Positions 9,613 through 18,626 of a DNA stretch of 64,000 nucleotides are shown piece by piece. The position numbers and the translations under genes were made by a program. The stretch covers positions 248,001 to 312,000 of the forward strand of contig JASGHI010000004.1 of the NCBI GenBank assembly GCA_049841155.1. The letters run 5' to 3'. The stretch is from ZC4RG30 sp049841155 (GTDB lineage Bacteria; Pseudomonadota; Gammaproteobacteria; Steroidobacterales; Steroidobacteraceae). Numbering within the stretch: position 1 is the first letter of the stretch; every line of letters begins with the position of its first letter. The notes below the pieces were generated by a model that saw nothing but the letters and a program-made list of their open reading frames with translations, was not told the origin of the DNA and made no database searches.

Positions 9613-11751
9613 TCAGAACCTTGCGGACAGGATGGCGCCGAAGGTCCGCGGCGCATTCACGCTGGGCTGCGCACCCGAGGTCACCTTGTAGACCACGTCG
9701 GTCACGTTCTTCACGTAGCCCGTGAGGCTGTAGCGATTGTCGGTGTTGCTCCAGGTGAGCGACGCGTTGGCAATGGCATACGGCTTCTGCACGAAGTGCA
9801 CGGCGTTCGGGGTCAGGTTGTACGAGCTGGTGTCGAAGGTCAGGTACTGCTTGGTTTCGTAGTGACCATCGGCATGCGCCACCAGGCTCGCACCACTGCC
9901 CAGCACGAAGCGGTGCTCGTAGCTGGCTGCGAGCGTCCAGCGCGGTGCGTGCGGCGGGCTCTTGCCCTTGGTGGCCACGAACGCCGAAGCGGCGGGGTTG
10001 GTGCCGATCGGCGGAATCGTCAGCACCACGTCATCCGAATACTCCGAATGCAGGTAGGTCGGCGTGAACGTGAGGATGTCGCGATCCGTCAGGGCGGCGG
10101 TGAGCTCGAGCTCGGCGCCGATGAACTTCGCGGGAATCGACGTCACGACGGTGCCGGCGCTCTGCTGGCAGGTCGGGTAGTCGTAGCACAGGCCCTGCGG
10201 CGTCTGGAAGCCGCCGTAGTCGTAGTAGAACACGTCGCCGTTCAGGCGGATCGCGCTGGTCAGCTGGTTCTTCGAGCCGATCTCGAACGATCTGACGGTT
10301 TCCTTGTCGTACTCGACACCGCTGTTGCCGACACCGCCGGGGCGGTAGCCGGTGGAGACCAGTGCGTACAGGAGGCTGCCGTCGCGGATGTCCTTCTCGA
10401 TGCGCACCAGGTAGTCGACCTGCGAGAAATCCTTCTTGTAGTCGGTGTTGGACACCACATCCGGAATCGGCACACCGATGTTGGCGTAGTGGTATTCCAT
10501 GTGGTTGAAGTGCCAGACATCGTCGGTGCTTCGACGCACGCCGGCCGTGAGGCGGGTCGTGTCGTTGAACGCGAAGGTGCCCTGGCCGTATATGCCCAGC
10601 GACTTTATCTTCTCGTCATCGTTCCACTGCAGGTACGGCTTGCCTGCCAGCACATCGCCGCCGAAGTTCAGCTTGCGGCTGAAGTCACGGTCCTGGTAGT
10701 ACGCACCGGCGATCCAGGTGAACGCATTCTTGGTGTCGCTGACCAGGCGCAGTTCGTGGGTGCGCAGGTTGTAGTGCGGCACCCAGTAGCGCGTGCTGCC
10801 CGAGTCGCTCTTGGAAATAGTGTCCTGCGTGTTGAACTGGAAGGCCGGCAGGTAGGTCAGCGTGGCAAATCCCAGGTCGTAGTCGATCTTGGTCCACAGC
10901 TTGGTGGTGTGGTTGTTGCCGAAGCCGCCGAGGTACTTGATCTTCTGCTTCGTGGGGATGCCCCGCGAGTCCGACACGTAGCTGCCGTCGCCGCCGTCAT
11001 CGCCCTTGTAGTAGTTGAGGCCCAGCAGCACCGAGAGCTTTTCGGTGGGCGTGTACAGCGCCTTGGCACGCAGGTTGATCCAGTCCTCGCCGGTCTGGTC
11101 GCCATTGATGTAGGAATCGCGCTTGAGCTGGTTGAAGGCAATGCGCGTTGCCAGCTGGTCCGTGACCGGCAGGTTCACGACGCCCGTGAGATGCGTCAGC
11201 GAGTAGCTGCCGGCCTCGATCTGGGCGGAGCCGCCGGCCTCGCGCGAGGGATCGTTGCTGATGAAATTCACCGCGCCGGCCGTGGCTGTCGCGCCGTACA
11301 GCGTGCCCTGGGGGCCGCGCAGCACTTCGACGCGGCTGAGGTCGTAGAACTGGCCGCTCTGGCGGTCGACGACGATGCCATCCTCGTAGACGGCGGTGGC
11401 GAGCTGCTTGTTGGCGCCGTCCGTGCCGATGCCGCGGATGGTGATGGCCGGTGCGTTCTTGGAGTCGCCGGTGGGCTGCACCACCGTCGAGGGCGCATTC
11501 TGCAGGACCGAGCGCAGGTCGGAGATGCCGGTGCGCTCCAGATCCTCGCCATTCAGCACGCTGACGGTCACCGCAACCTTCTGCATGCTCACGGTGCGGC
11601 GCTCTGCCGTCACGATGATCTCGTCGAGGCCTCCATCCGTCGCGTTGGTGGTGGTGTTGGGTTGTTGCGCCAACGCCGTTCCCACCAATGGCAGGGTTCC
11701 GACAACTGCAAACGCCCACTGACGCCCGCGCGACTGCACAGTGCTTTTCAT
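9613..11751 (-). CDS. TonB-dependent outer-membrane receptor
   Basis: 22-strand outer-membrane barrel for energised uptake of a ligand I cannot identify. 712 aa. The start is ATG 11751, with a GGGGAGA ribosome site, giving a signal peptide ending GTALAQQ; the frame is open 32 codons further upstream. A TonB-box-like GGLDEIIVTAERR is followed by the plug (about 50-170: ITIRGIGTDGANKQ, VEVLRGPQGTLYGATATAGAVN), then the barrel, ending in SARF with the terminal Phe used by the BAM complex. The style matches the large TonB receptor families of sphingomonads and Steroidobacter-like bacteria. It diverges from the secreted protein at 11948. Confidence 0.93.
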   Translation of the reverse strand: MKSTVQSRGRQWAFAVVGTLPLVGTALAQQPNTTTNATDGGLDEIIVTAERRTVSMQKVAVTVSVLNGEDLERTGISDLRSVLQNAPSTVVQPTGDSKNAPAITIRGIGTDGANKQLATAVYEDGIVVDRQSGQFYDLSRVEVLRGPQGTLYGATATAGAVNFISNDPSREAGGSAQIEAGSYSLTHLTGVVNLPVTDQLATRIAFNQLKRDSYINGDQTGEDWINLRAKALYTPTEKLSVLLGLNYYKGDDGGDGSYVSDSRGIPTKQKIKYLGGFGNNHTTKLWTKIDYDLGFATLTYLPAFQFNTQDTISKSDSGSTRYWVPHYNLRTHELRLVSDTKNAFTWIAGAYYQDRDFSRKLNFGGDVLAGKPYLQWNDDEKIKSLGIYGQGTFAFNDTTRLTAGVRRSTDDVWHFNHMEYHYANIGVPIPDVVSNTDYKKDFSQVDYLVRIEKDIRDGSLLYALVSTGYRPGGVGNSGVEYDKETVRSFEIGSKNQLTSAIRLNGDVFYYDYGGFQTPQGLCYDYPTCQQSAGTVVTSIPAKFIGAELELTAALTDRDILTFTPTYLHSEYSDDVVLTIPPIGTNPAASAFVATKGKSPPHAPRWTLAASYEHRFVLGSGASLVAHADGHYETKQYLTFDTSSYNLTPNAVHFVQKPYAIANASLTWSNTDNRYSLTGYVKNVTDVVYKVTSGAQPSVNAPRTFGAILSARF

Positions 11752-11836
11752 CAATTGTATCTCCCCATTCTTCAGGTTTCGCGGGTCAAGCCGTCGGCCA
11801 TGGCGCTCATTCGCGCCTGTCCAGGCAGAGACCTCG

Positions 11837-11853
11837 TGTATATTCACTATACA
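11837..11853. promoter_or_regulatory. Inverted repeat in divergent promoter region
   Basis: TGTATA-5 bases-TATACA forms a perfect dyad inside the AT-rich part of the 196-base gap between the TonB receptor (minus) and the secreted protein (plus). AT-rich sequence on both sides could supply -10 elements for both genes. A repressor or activator site is an inference from position and symmetry only. Confidence 0.4.
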
Positions 11854-11947
11854 TACTTATATGCTGCTGCGTATACCCGGCAGCCGGTTTAGTTGCAGCC
11901 GCGCCTCGGCGTACAACGGCATTTTTGAGGAGATTGGGGAGGTCTGT

Positions 11948-12829
11948 ATGAATAAAACAACAAATGGTGTGCTGATGGGAGCGGCGCTGGCAGCCCTCGG
12001 GCTGGGCACGGTCGGGCTGGCCGAGGCGGCCGCCACCAAGGCCGTGGGCCACATCCCCAAGAAGTTCGAAGCCTTCCTGTCGGACTGGGAAACCGGCATG
12101 TGGCGGGTCAAGCAGGAGGGCTGCTTCGTCTTCTACTGGTCCTGTTACCAGTCACAGAACAGCTACAACGCGGGCGTCGAGCCCAAGTGGCCGCTGCCCT
12201 TCACGCCGGCGGCACGGGCCTTCCACGACAAGGTGATCAAGAGCCTGCAGGAAGGCAACTCCATCTACGACCCCAACGCGCTGTGCCTGCCCCAGGGTAT
12301 GCCGGACCTGGCGCGCAGCTTCACCGGCTTCAAGATGGTGCTGCAGCCGGATCGCATCTATTTCATCTATCCGGACTATGACCTGCGCGTGATCTGGATG
12401 GACGGGCGGCAGATGCCCAAGCGGGAGCTGGATGAATATGCCTACAACGGGGATTCCCTGGGGCATTGGGAAGGCGACACGCTGGTGATTTACACGGCGA
12501 ACATCAAGGGGGATCCGGAGCTCAAGGGGGATGTGGCGCCCGGGATATCGCCCAACGAACCCAAGAGCAATGAATTCACCATGACGGAGCGGCTGACGCC
12601 GTTGTCGGCGGATTTGATGGATGTGAAGATCACTTTCGAAGACAAGGTCATGTTCACGGGGCCGTACACCGAGTCCTTCCAGTACGCGCGCAATGCCAAG
12701 GAGGATCTGCCGCAGCAGCCGGCGGCCTGTCTGCTGGGGGTGGGGCAGCGTTACGTGCCCGATCCGGAAACCGGCGCGCAGATTCTCTCCGGTCCCGGCG
12801 GCGCACCCCTGCAGGATGCGGAGGACTGA
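11948..12829 (+). CDS. Secreted protein of unknown function (WEGDTLV motif)
   Basis: 293 aa with a Sec signal peptide (MNKTTNGVLMGAALAALGLG to about AEAA) and a good ribosome site (GGGGAGG), so it should reach the periplasm. Two conserved-looking blocks are DLRVIWMDGRQMP and GHWEGDTLVIYTANIKG. They recall a widespread uncharacterised family of secreted proteins whose members carry an R-x-I-x-MDGR then G-x-WEGDTLVV pattern; I know no proven function for it. Tyr and Trp are abundant and three Cys lie in the first third of the mature protein. It is divergent from, and perhaps co-regulated with, the TonB receptor. Confidence 0.8.
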   Translation: MNKTTNGVLMGAALAALGLGTVGLAEAAATKAVGHIPKKFEAFLSDWETGMWRVKQEGCFVFYWSCYQSQNSYNAGVEPKWPLPFTPAARAFHDKVIKSLQEGNSIYDPNALCLPQGMPDLARSFTGFKMVLQPDRIYFIYPDYDLRVIWMDGRQMPKRELDEYAYNGDSLGHWEGDTLVIYTANIKGDPELKGDVAPGISPNEPKSNEFTMTERLTPLSADLMDVKITFEDKVMFTGPYTESFQYARNAKEDLPQQPAACLLGVGQRYVPDPETGAQILSGPGGAPLQDAED

Positions 12830-13077
12830 TCAGATATCGAGGCTGGTGCCGCTCTTGTTCTGAATATCCGTGGCCTGTGCGACAATGGCAGGCGTAGCGT
12901 TCAAAACAAGATGGCGGCTGGATGAAGAGCCGGCCGCAAAAAGGGCCGGGGGGATGAACATGCGGTGTGAGGTTGGCCGTGATGCCCGCGGGTGCGGGTT
13001 GCGGTGCACTGCTGCAAGTCAGGCTGCCTACTGGTCAGGTTCTCAAGCGCAAACAATTTCAGCAAAGCGGTGAATCG
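12830..13077. other. 248-base gap with a small hairpin, no gene seen
   Basis: No convincing coding sequence lies here; the short open frames have no ribosome site or family features. A CCGGCC/GGCCGG hairpin with an 8-base A-rich loop sits at 12930-12949. The promoter of the MHS transporter should be here, but I cannot pick clear -35/-10 boxes. Confidence 0.5.
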
Positions 13078-14382
13078 ATGTCAGCAGCATCACGGCCCGT
13101 AAGCAGCAAGGTACTGATCGCAAGCGTTGCCGGCAGTGCCATTGAGTGGTTCGACTACTTCCTGTACGGCGCCTTCGCGTCGCTGGTGTTCAACAAGCTG
13201 TTCTTTCCGGCGGAAGATCCCACGGTCAGCCTGCTGCTGACGTACGGCGCCTTTGCGCTGACCTTTTTCGTCCGGCCGCTTGGCGGCGTCATCTTCGCGC
13301 ACCTCGGCGATCGCCTGGGACGAAAGAAGTCACTGGTCTTCACGCTGGGGCTGATGGGCATTGGAACCGGCCTGATCGGCGTCCTGCCCACCTATGAGCA
13401 GGTCGGGATCCTCGCCCCCATACTGCTCACCCTGCTGCGGATCGTGCAGGGCATCGGCATTGGCGGTGAGTGGGGCGGCGCATTGCTGCTGGCCTATGAA
13501 TATGCCCCTGCCGAGCGCAAGGGTCTGTACGGCAGCCTGCCGCAGGCCGGTGTTCCCATCGGCATGCTGCTGGCCACGGCCTGTGCCGGCATCGTGGCGA
13601 CTCTTCCGGATCAGCAGTTCTTCGCCTGGGGCTGGCGCATTCCCTTCCTGGTGAGCGTGTGCCTCGTGCTGCTGGGTCTGTGGATACGCCGCGGAGTGGA
13701 CGAAACGCCGGAATTCAAGGCGCTGCAGAAGACCGAGCGGGTGGCACGCAGCCCCCTGCGGCAGATCCTGAAGGAGCAGCGGCGCGAGATTGCGGTCACG
13801 GTGCTGGCCAAGGTCGTCGAAACGGCGTCGTTCTACATCTTCACCGTGTTCGTCATCGGGTATGTCACGGATCAGCTCGGCTATCCGAAAAACTCGATGC
13901 TCAACGTGCTCACGCTGTCCGCGCTGGTCACGGTGGTCGCGATTCCGCTGATGGGCCGGCTTTCGGACTCCATCGGCCGCAAGAATACTTTCCTTCTCGG
14001 CTGCCTGGCGATTGCCGTGGTAACGCCCGTCTATTTCATGCTGCTGGATCAGCGCAATGTCTGGGCGCTGCTGCTGGCGTCGGTGCTGGCGCTCGGCATC
14101 GCATGGCCGATCGTGACGGCGGTGCTGGGAACGTTGTTCTCGGAGATGTTCAGTCCCGAGGTGCGTTATACGGGAGTCAGCCTCGGGTATCAGATCGGCG
14201 CCGCACTGGCCGGCGGCACGGCGCCGCTCATCGCGGTGCTCCTGCAGCGGAAATTCCATGGATGGGGCGGCATTGCCGTCTATGTGATCGGCACGGCGAT
14301 ACTGTCGGCAGTGGCCGTTCTGGTGGGCGGCAGGGTCGCCGCCAGAAGGGGCGTCAGCCCGCCGGGTTCCCAGAAGGTGTGA
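13078..14382 (+). CDS. MFS transporter, metabolite:H+ symporter (MHS) type
   Basis: Inner-membrane proton symporter of the ShiA/ProP/KgtP-like branch, likely importing a small organic acid or osmolyte; the substrate cannot be read from sequence. 434 aa, 12 predicted helices. MHS hallmarks are IEWFDYFLYGAFASLVFNKLFFP at helix 1, the loop 2-3 motif GDRLGRKKSL, GIGIGGEWGGALLLAYEYAP, and WGWRIPFLVS. The start is ATG 13078; the frame stays open upstream but lacks membrane character. The stop overlaps the next gene's GTG by 4 bases, tying it to the hydrolase. Confidence 0.9.
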   Translation: MSAASRPVSSKVLIASVAGSAIEWFDYFLYGAFASLVFNKLFFPAEDPTVSLLLTYGAFALTFFVRPLGGVIFAHLGDRLGRKKSLVFTLGLMGIGTGLIGVLPTYEQVGILAPILLTLLRIVQGIGIGGEWGGALLLAYEYAPAERKGLYGSLPQAGVPIGMLLATACAGIVATLPDQQFFAWGWRIPFLVSVCLVLLGLWIRRGVDETPEFKALQKTERVARSPLRQILKEQRREIAVTVLAKVVETASFYIFTVFVIGYVTDQLGYPKNSMLNVLTLSALVTVVAIPLMGRLSDSIGRKNTFLLGCLAIAVVTPVYFMLLDQRNVWALLLASVLALGIAWPIVTAVLGTLFSEMFSPEVRYTGVSLGYQIGAALAGGTAPLIAVLLQRKFHGWGGIAVYVIGTAILSAVAVLVGGRVAARRGVSPPGSQKV

Positions 14383-15107
14383 GTTCCGCAGCGCACAGTC
14401 AGGCGCTGGTGCTGGTGCCAGGCCTGCTGTGCGACGAGACGGTGTGGCTGCACCAGATCGCAGCCCTTGGCGCCCGCTGCAGCATTCATGTCGCGTCCCA
14501 CGGATTGAGCGATTCGCTCGAGGCGATGGCTGCGCGGATACTCGCTGCGGCGCCTGCGGAATTTGCGCTTGCCGGTCATTCCATGGGTGGCCGGGTGGCG
14601 CTCGAAGTGGTGGCTCGCGCGCCGCAGCGCGTTTCGCGTCTGGCGTTGCTGGATACCGGCTACCAGGCCCTGGCTGCAGGCGAAGCCGGCGAGCGCGAGC
14701 GCACTGCGCGTCAGCGGCTGCTGGATATTGCAAGACAGCAGGGAATGCTCGCGATGGGACGGGTCTGGGCGCAGGGCATGGTGCATCCGGCGCGGCTGGA
14801 TGATGCGCCGCTGATGCAATCCATCCACGCGATGATTGCGCGCGCCACTGTGCCGCAATTCGAGGCGCAGATCCGCGCCTTGCTGGCGCGGCCCGATTGC
14901 GCGGATCTGCTGGCAACGCTGCGCATGCCGACGCTGGTGCTGTGCGGCCACGATGACAGATGGAGTCCGTTCGCGCAGCACCAGCACATGGCGCGACTGG
15001 TCCCCGCAAGCCGCCTGGTGGGCATTGCCGATTGCGGTCACATGAGCACCATGGAAAGACCGGAGGCGGTCACGCAGGCCATGGCCGAGTGGCTGGCGGC
15101 GGCCTGA
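14379..15107 (+). CDS. Alpha/beta hydrolase
   Basis: Cytosolic serine hydrolase of 242 aa. The nucleophile elbow is GHSMGG (Ser68), the acid is Asp192/193 in LCGHDDRWSP, and His221 sits in DCGHMSTMERP. The GTG start overlaps the stop of the MHS transporter (GTGA), so the two are probably made together. An esterase or lactonase acting on the imported compound is a reasonable guess, no more. It shows no signal peptide. Confidence 0.88.
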   Translation: MSSAAHSQALVLVPGLLCDETVWLHQIAALGARCSIHVASHGLSDSLEAMAARILAAAPAEFALAGHSMGGRVALEVVARAPQRVSRLALLDTGYQALAAGEAGERERTARQRLLDIARQQGMLAMGRVWAQGMVHPARLDDAPLMQSIHAMIARATVPQFEAQIRALLARPDCADLLATLRMPTLVLCGHDDRWSPFAQHQHMARLVPASRLVGIADCGHMSTMERPEAVTQAMAEWLAAA

Positions 15108-15118
15108 GACGTGAAGGC

Positions 15119-15652
15119 CTATTGCGCCCCGGAGGCGGCGAGAAACAGCCGCATGGAAGCCAGCATCCCGAGAATCCGGGAAGAGACCTGCGGCGACCGG
15201 ACCATCTCCTCTTCCGTGACGCAGCTTCCCAGCAGCGCAATGGCCACCGAGGCATCGGCAATGATGGTCGCGGACATGGTCGTCAGAGTTTCCGCGAGCG
15301 CGTCGTAGGCGTGGTGGGCCCGGGGAGAGGTGTTGACGAGGGCAACCGGCTTGCCCACGAAACCTTCGAAGCTGACCAGCCAGTCCAGCGCATTCTTCAT
15401 GGCACCCGTGACGCCGTGCGCATACTCGGGGCTTGCGATCAGCAGGGCATCTGCCCCGGCCACCTTGCTTCGAAGTTCGCTGACCCGGGCCGGCAGCGCA
15501 GTTTCCAGATCCGGATTGAAGAGCGGCAGTTCGGCGAGACCGGCATAGACCTCGACGCTCAGCCCGCCGGTGGCGAGCCGTGCCGCTGCGCGGCAGAACG
15601 CGGCATTGATCGAGGCGGCGCGCAGGCTGCCGGCGATGGCGAGGATTTTCAT
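15119..15652 (-). CDS. NADPH-dependent FMN reductase family protein
   Basis: Flavodoxin-fold reductase of 177 aa. The N-terminal phosphate-binding loop IAGSLRAASINAAF and the flavin-contacting SPEYAHGVTGAMKNALDW are typical of the ChrR/NQO-like family, which reduces FMN, quinones or chromate. A second, more canonical relative (TPEYN motif) lies at 51949-52509. It starts at ATG 15652 and lies 11 bases downstream of rsmE on the same strand, so it likely shares the bioA-rsmE transcript. Confidence 0.88.
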   Translation of the reverse strand: MKILAIAGSLRAASINAAFCRAAARLATGGLSVEVYAGLAELPLFNPDLETALPARVSELRSKVAGADALLIASPEYAHGVTGAMKNALDWLVSFEGFVGKPVALVNTSPRAHHAYDALAETLTTMSATIIADASVAIALLGSCVTEEEMVRSPQVSSRILGMLASMRLFLAASGAQ

Positions 15653-15663
15653 CAGGGCCGGTG

Positions 15664-16419
15664 TTAGCGCCAGTCGCCCGCCAGTGCCTGCAGCGCGGCG
15701 ATGGCAGCAAGTCCGGCGGTCTCGGTGCGAAGCACCCGGGGCCCGAGCCGGCAGCGCAGGTAGCCCGCGGCCAGCGCCTGTGCCAGCTCTGCATCGTCGA
15801 ACCCGCCTTCAGGTCCAACGAGCAGCTGGATGCCGTCACTGGCTGTGGTGGCGTGGCGGCCGAGCAGGGCGGGCAGGGAAGGCGAACCGGCCTGCGGAGC
15901 AAGCAGCAGCCGCAAATCGCCTTCCCGTGCCTCCCCGGCCAGTGCGGCGCCGAGGGCAGTGGCCGGCGTGAGCACCGGCAGCCGCGCGCGTCCGCATTGC
16001 TCGCAGGCCGAGGCAAGCACGGCCTGCCAGTGCGCCTGACGCTTCGCGATGCCCGAGTCGTCGAGCTTCACCGTGCTGCGCGCCATGAGCAGCGGGACGA
16101 TGCGTGTGACGCCGAGCTCGGTGGCCTTCTGCAGGATGAAGTCCATCTTCTCGCCGCGCGCCACGCCCTGCAGCAGCGTGATGGCGAGCGGCGACTCGCC
16201 GTGGTTCGCGACCGCGGCGCCGATGCGCAGCTGCACCTGGCCGCGTTGCACCGAAGCGATGACGGCCTCGAACTCGTGGCCGGCGCCATCGAACACGCGC
16301 AGCGCGTCGCCCGCCGCCAGCCGCAGCACCCTTGCCACATGCCGTGCGGCCGTGTCCGGCAGCGGCAGCACGGCGCCAGGCTGCAGCGCCGCCGACAGAT
16401 GCACGCGCGTCAGGCGCAT
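15664..16419 (-). CDS. rsmE: 16S rRNA m3U1498 methyltransferase RsmE
   Basis: SPOUT-class methyltransferase that methylates N3 of U1498 in 16S rRNA. 251 aa. The N-terminal PUA-like part reads RHVARVLRLAAGDALRVFDG. The family signatures GEKMDFILQKATELGVTRI, LLVGPEGGFDDAEL and LGPRVLRTETAGLAAIAALQ form the SAM knot. The start ATG 16419 overlaps the end of bioA by 10 bases, so translation coupling is likely. Confidence 0.95.
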   Translation of the reverse strand: MRLTRVHLSAALQPGAVLPLPDTAARHVARVLRLAAGDALRVFDGAGHEFEAVIASVQRGQVQLRIGAAVANHGESPLAITLLQGVARGEKMDFILQKATELGVTRIVPLLMARSTVKLDDSGIAKRQAHWQAVLASACEQCGRARLPVLTPATALGAALAGEAREGDLRLLLAPQAGSPSLPALLGRHATTASDGIQLLVGPEGGFDDAELAQALAAGYLRCRLGPRVLRTETAGLAAIAALQALAGDWR

Positions 16420-17756
16420 GTGGCGGCTTCGATGGCAACGCCCGCCACGCGCCCCAGCAGCGCTATCTCTTCGGGCGAAATCACATAGGGCGGCATGAAA
16501 TAGACGACGTTGCCCACGGGGCGCAGCAGTACGCCGTGTTCCAGCGCCGCGCGGTACGCCGCAAGACCGCGACGCTCGCGGAAGTCGTAGGGTTCGCGCG
16601 TGGCGCGGTCGCGCACAAGCTCGATGGCGAGGATCATGCCGGTCTGGCGGATCTCCGCGACGTGCGCGTGATCCTGCAGCGGCGCCACGCTCTCGCGCAT
16701 CAGCCGGGCGAGCGTGCGGTTGCGCTCGATCACGGGTTCATCGCGGAAGATCCCAAGCGTGGCGTTCGCAGCCGCGCAGGCCAGCGGATTGCCGGTGTAG
16801 CTGTGCGAGTGCAGGAAGGCATTGAGCCGGGAATATTCGTCGTAGAAGGCGTCGTACACCTCTTCGCCGGTGAGCACCACCGACAGCGGCAGGAAGCCGC
16901 CCGTGAGCCCCTTCGAGAGGCAGAGAAAATCGGGTGCGATGCCGGCCTGCTCGCAGGCGAACAGTGTGCCGGTGCGGCCGAAGCCCACGGCGATCTCGTC
17001 GGCGATCAGGTGCACGCCGTGGCGATTGCAGGCTTCCCGCAGCAGCGCGAGATAGGTGGGGTGGTACATGCGCATGCCGCCGGCGCATTGCACCAGGGGC
17101 TCGACGATCACCGCTGCGACTTCTTCCGCGCGCTGTTCGAGCAGCGCCAGCATGGGTGCGAACTGGCGCCGAGCGCAGTCCTCGGCCGTTTCGCCCGGTT
17201 CGCGTGCGTAGGCGTCGGGCGAAGGCGCGGTGATCACGTCCATCAGCAGCGGCGCGTAGATGTCCTTGTACAACGCCACGTTGCCCACTGCGAGCGCGCC
17301 CAGGGTTTCGCCGTGATAGCTGTTGGCCAGCGTGATGAAACGCGTCTTCTTCGGCTTGCCGCGGTTGCGCCAGTAGTGGAAGCTCATCTTCACCGCCACT
17401 TCGATGGCCGCCGAGCCATTGTCGGCGAAGAAGCAGCGCGTGAGGCCCGCGGGGGCAATGCGCACGAGTTCCTCCGCGAGCGTGATGGCAGGCTCGTGCG
17501 TGAAGCCGGCAAAGATCACATGCTCCAGGCGCTCGAGCTGTGCGGCGATGCCGGCGCGGATGGCGGGATTGGCGTGGCCGAAGAGGTTGACCCACCAGGA
17601 ACTGATGGCATCGAGGTAGCGCTTGCCGTCGGGTGTTTCCAGCCACACTCCCTCGCCGCGCGCGATGGGGATGAGCGGCATCTCCCGCTCATGGTCCTTC
17701 ATCTGCGTGCAGGGGTGCCAGATGCGGGCCAGGTCGCGTTCGACGAGAGTGGTCAT
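16410..17756 (-). CDS. bioA: Adenosylmethionine-8-amino-7-oxononanoate aminotransferase
   Basis: PLP enzyme of biotin synthesis that converts KAPA to DAPA with SAM as amino donor. 448 aa from ATG 17756. The N-terminal RIWHPCTQMKDHE and SSWWVNLFGHANP blocks mark BioA rather than other class III transaminases. PLP contacts include Asp253 (IADEIAVGFGRTG) and the Schiff-base Lys282 (LSKGLTGG). The other bio genes are not nearby. It precedes rsmE and the FMN reductase on the same strand. Confidence 0.95.
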   Translation of the reverse strand: MTTLVERDLARIWHPCTQMKDHEREMPLIPIARGEGVWLETPDGKRYLDAISSWWVNLFGHANPAIRAGIAAQLERLEHVIFAGFTHEPAITLAEELVRIAPAGLTRCFFADNGSAAIEVAVKMSFHYWRNRGKPKKTRFITLANSYHGETLGALAVGNVALYKDIYAPLLMDVITAPSPDAYAREPGETAEDCARRQFAPMLALLEQRAEEVAAVIVEPLVQCAGGMRMYHPTYLALLREACNRHGVHLIADEIAVGFGRTGTLFACEQAGIAPDFLCLSKGLTGGFLPLSVVLTGEEVYDAFYDEYSRLNAFLHSHSYTGNPLACAAANATLGIFRDEPVIERNRTLARLMRESVAPLQDHAHVAEIRQTGMILAIELVRDRATREPYDFRERRGLAAYRAALEHGVLLRPVGNVVYFMPPYVISPEEIALLGRVAGVAIEAATCA

Positions 17757-17818
17757 GCGCTTCGAAGCAGGTCCGTCTCCAGGCAGCCGCAGGCTGCCCG
17801 GAGACTGTGGCAGCTGGA

Positions 17819-18520
17819 TCAGCCCTTCTGCGGATTGCCCAGCCAGCGGTAGACCGCGCCGGCAATGGCAGCACCGATGATGGGCGCCACCCAGAACAGC
17901 CACAGCTGCGACAGCGCCCAGCCCTGCACGAACACCGCCGGGCCGGTACTGCGCGCCGGGTTCACCGAGGTGTTGGTGACCGGAATGCTGATCAGGTGGA
18001 TGAGCGTCAGGGCAAGACCGATTGCGATGGGCGCGAAGCCGGCCGGCACGCGCGGGTCGGTGGCGCCGAGGATCACGATCAGGAAGCCGAAGGTGAGCAC
18101 GATCTCGATGGTGAGGCCCGACGCCAGCGTGTAACCGCCCGGCGAGTGTTCTCCGTAGCCGTTGGAGGCCAGACCCGCCGCGAGGTCGAAGCCGGCCTTG
18201 CCGCTGGCGATGTAATAAAGCACGCCGGCCGCCAGGATGGCGCCCAGCACCTGCGCGATGACATAGGGGATGAGGTCTTTTGCCGGGAAGCGGCCGCCCA
18301 CCACCAGGCCCACGGATACTGCGGGGTTCAGATGGCAGCCGGAAATGTGTCCGACGGCATAGGCCATGGTGAGCACGGTCAGGCCGAACGCCAGAGCCAC
18401 GCCTGCGAAGCCGATGCCAAGGCCGGGGAAGGCTGCGGCGAGGACGGCGCTGCCGCAGCCGCCGAACACGAGCCAGAAGGTGCCGAGGAATTCAGCTGCC
18501 AGTCGCTTCGAAAGAGGCAT
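17819..18520 (-). CDS. aqpZ: Aquaporin Z
   Basis: Inner-membrane water channel of 233 aa with six helices and two half-helices. Both NPA boxes are present: GCHLNPAVS and TNTSVNPARS, the latter with the selectivity-filter Arg. The C-terminal WLFWVAPIIGAAIAGAVYRW is typical of AqpZ. The start ATG 18520 has a GGGAGAA ribosome site. It lies just upstream of bioA on the same strand, 62 bases away. Confidence 0.95.
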   Translation of the reverse strand: MPLSKRLAAEFLGTFWLVFGGCGSAVLAAAFPGLGIGFAGVALAFGLTVLTMAYAVGHISGCHLNPAVSVGLVVGGRFPAKDLIPYVIAQVLGAILAAGVLYYIASGKAGFDLAAGLASNGYGEHSPGGYTLASGLTIEIVLTFGFLIVILGATDPRVPAGFAPIAIGLALTLIHLISIPVTNTSVNPARSTGPAVFVQGWALSQLWLFWVAPIIGAAIAGAVYRWLGNPQKG

Positions 18521-18626
18521 GGGTCGTTCTCCCTTGAGCTGGAAAGTAGGTAACCGGCGGCAATGATAGTCCGGGGGTATACTTGGAGCGCAAACAACAT
18601 TGCGGAATACCGCCTTCGGGCTCGCC

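Noticed and set aside
12870..13073. A 67-codon gene before the MHS transporter
   Set aside because: No ribosome site, no hydrophobic or family feature; contains a hairpin instead.
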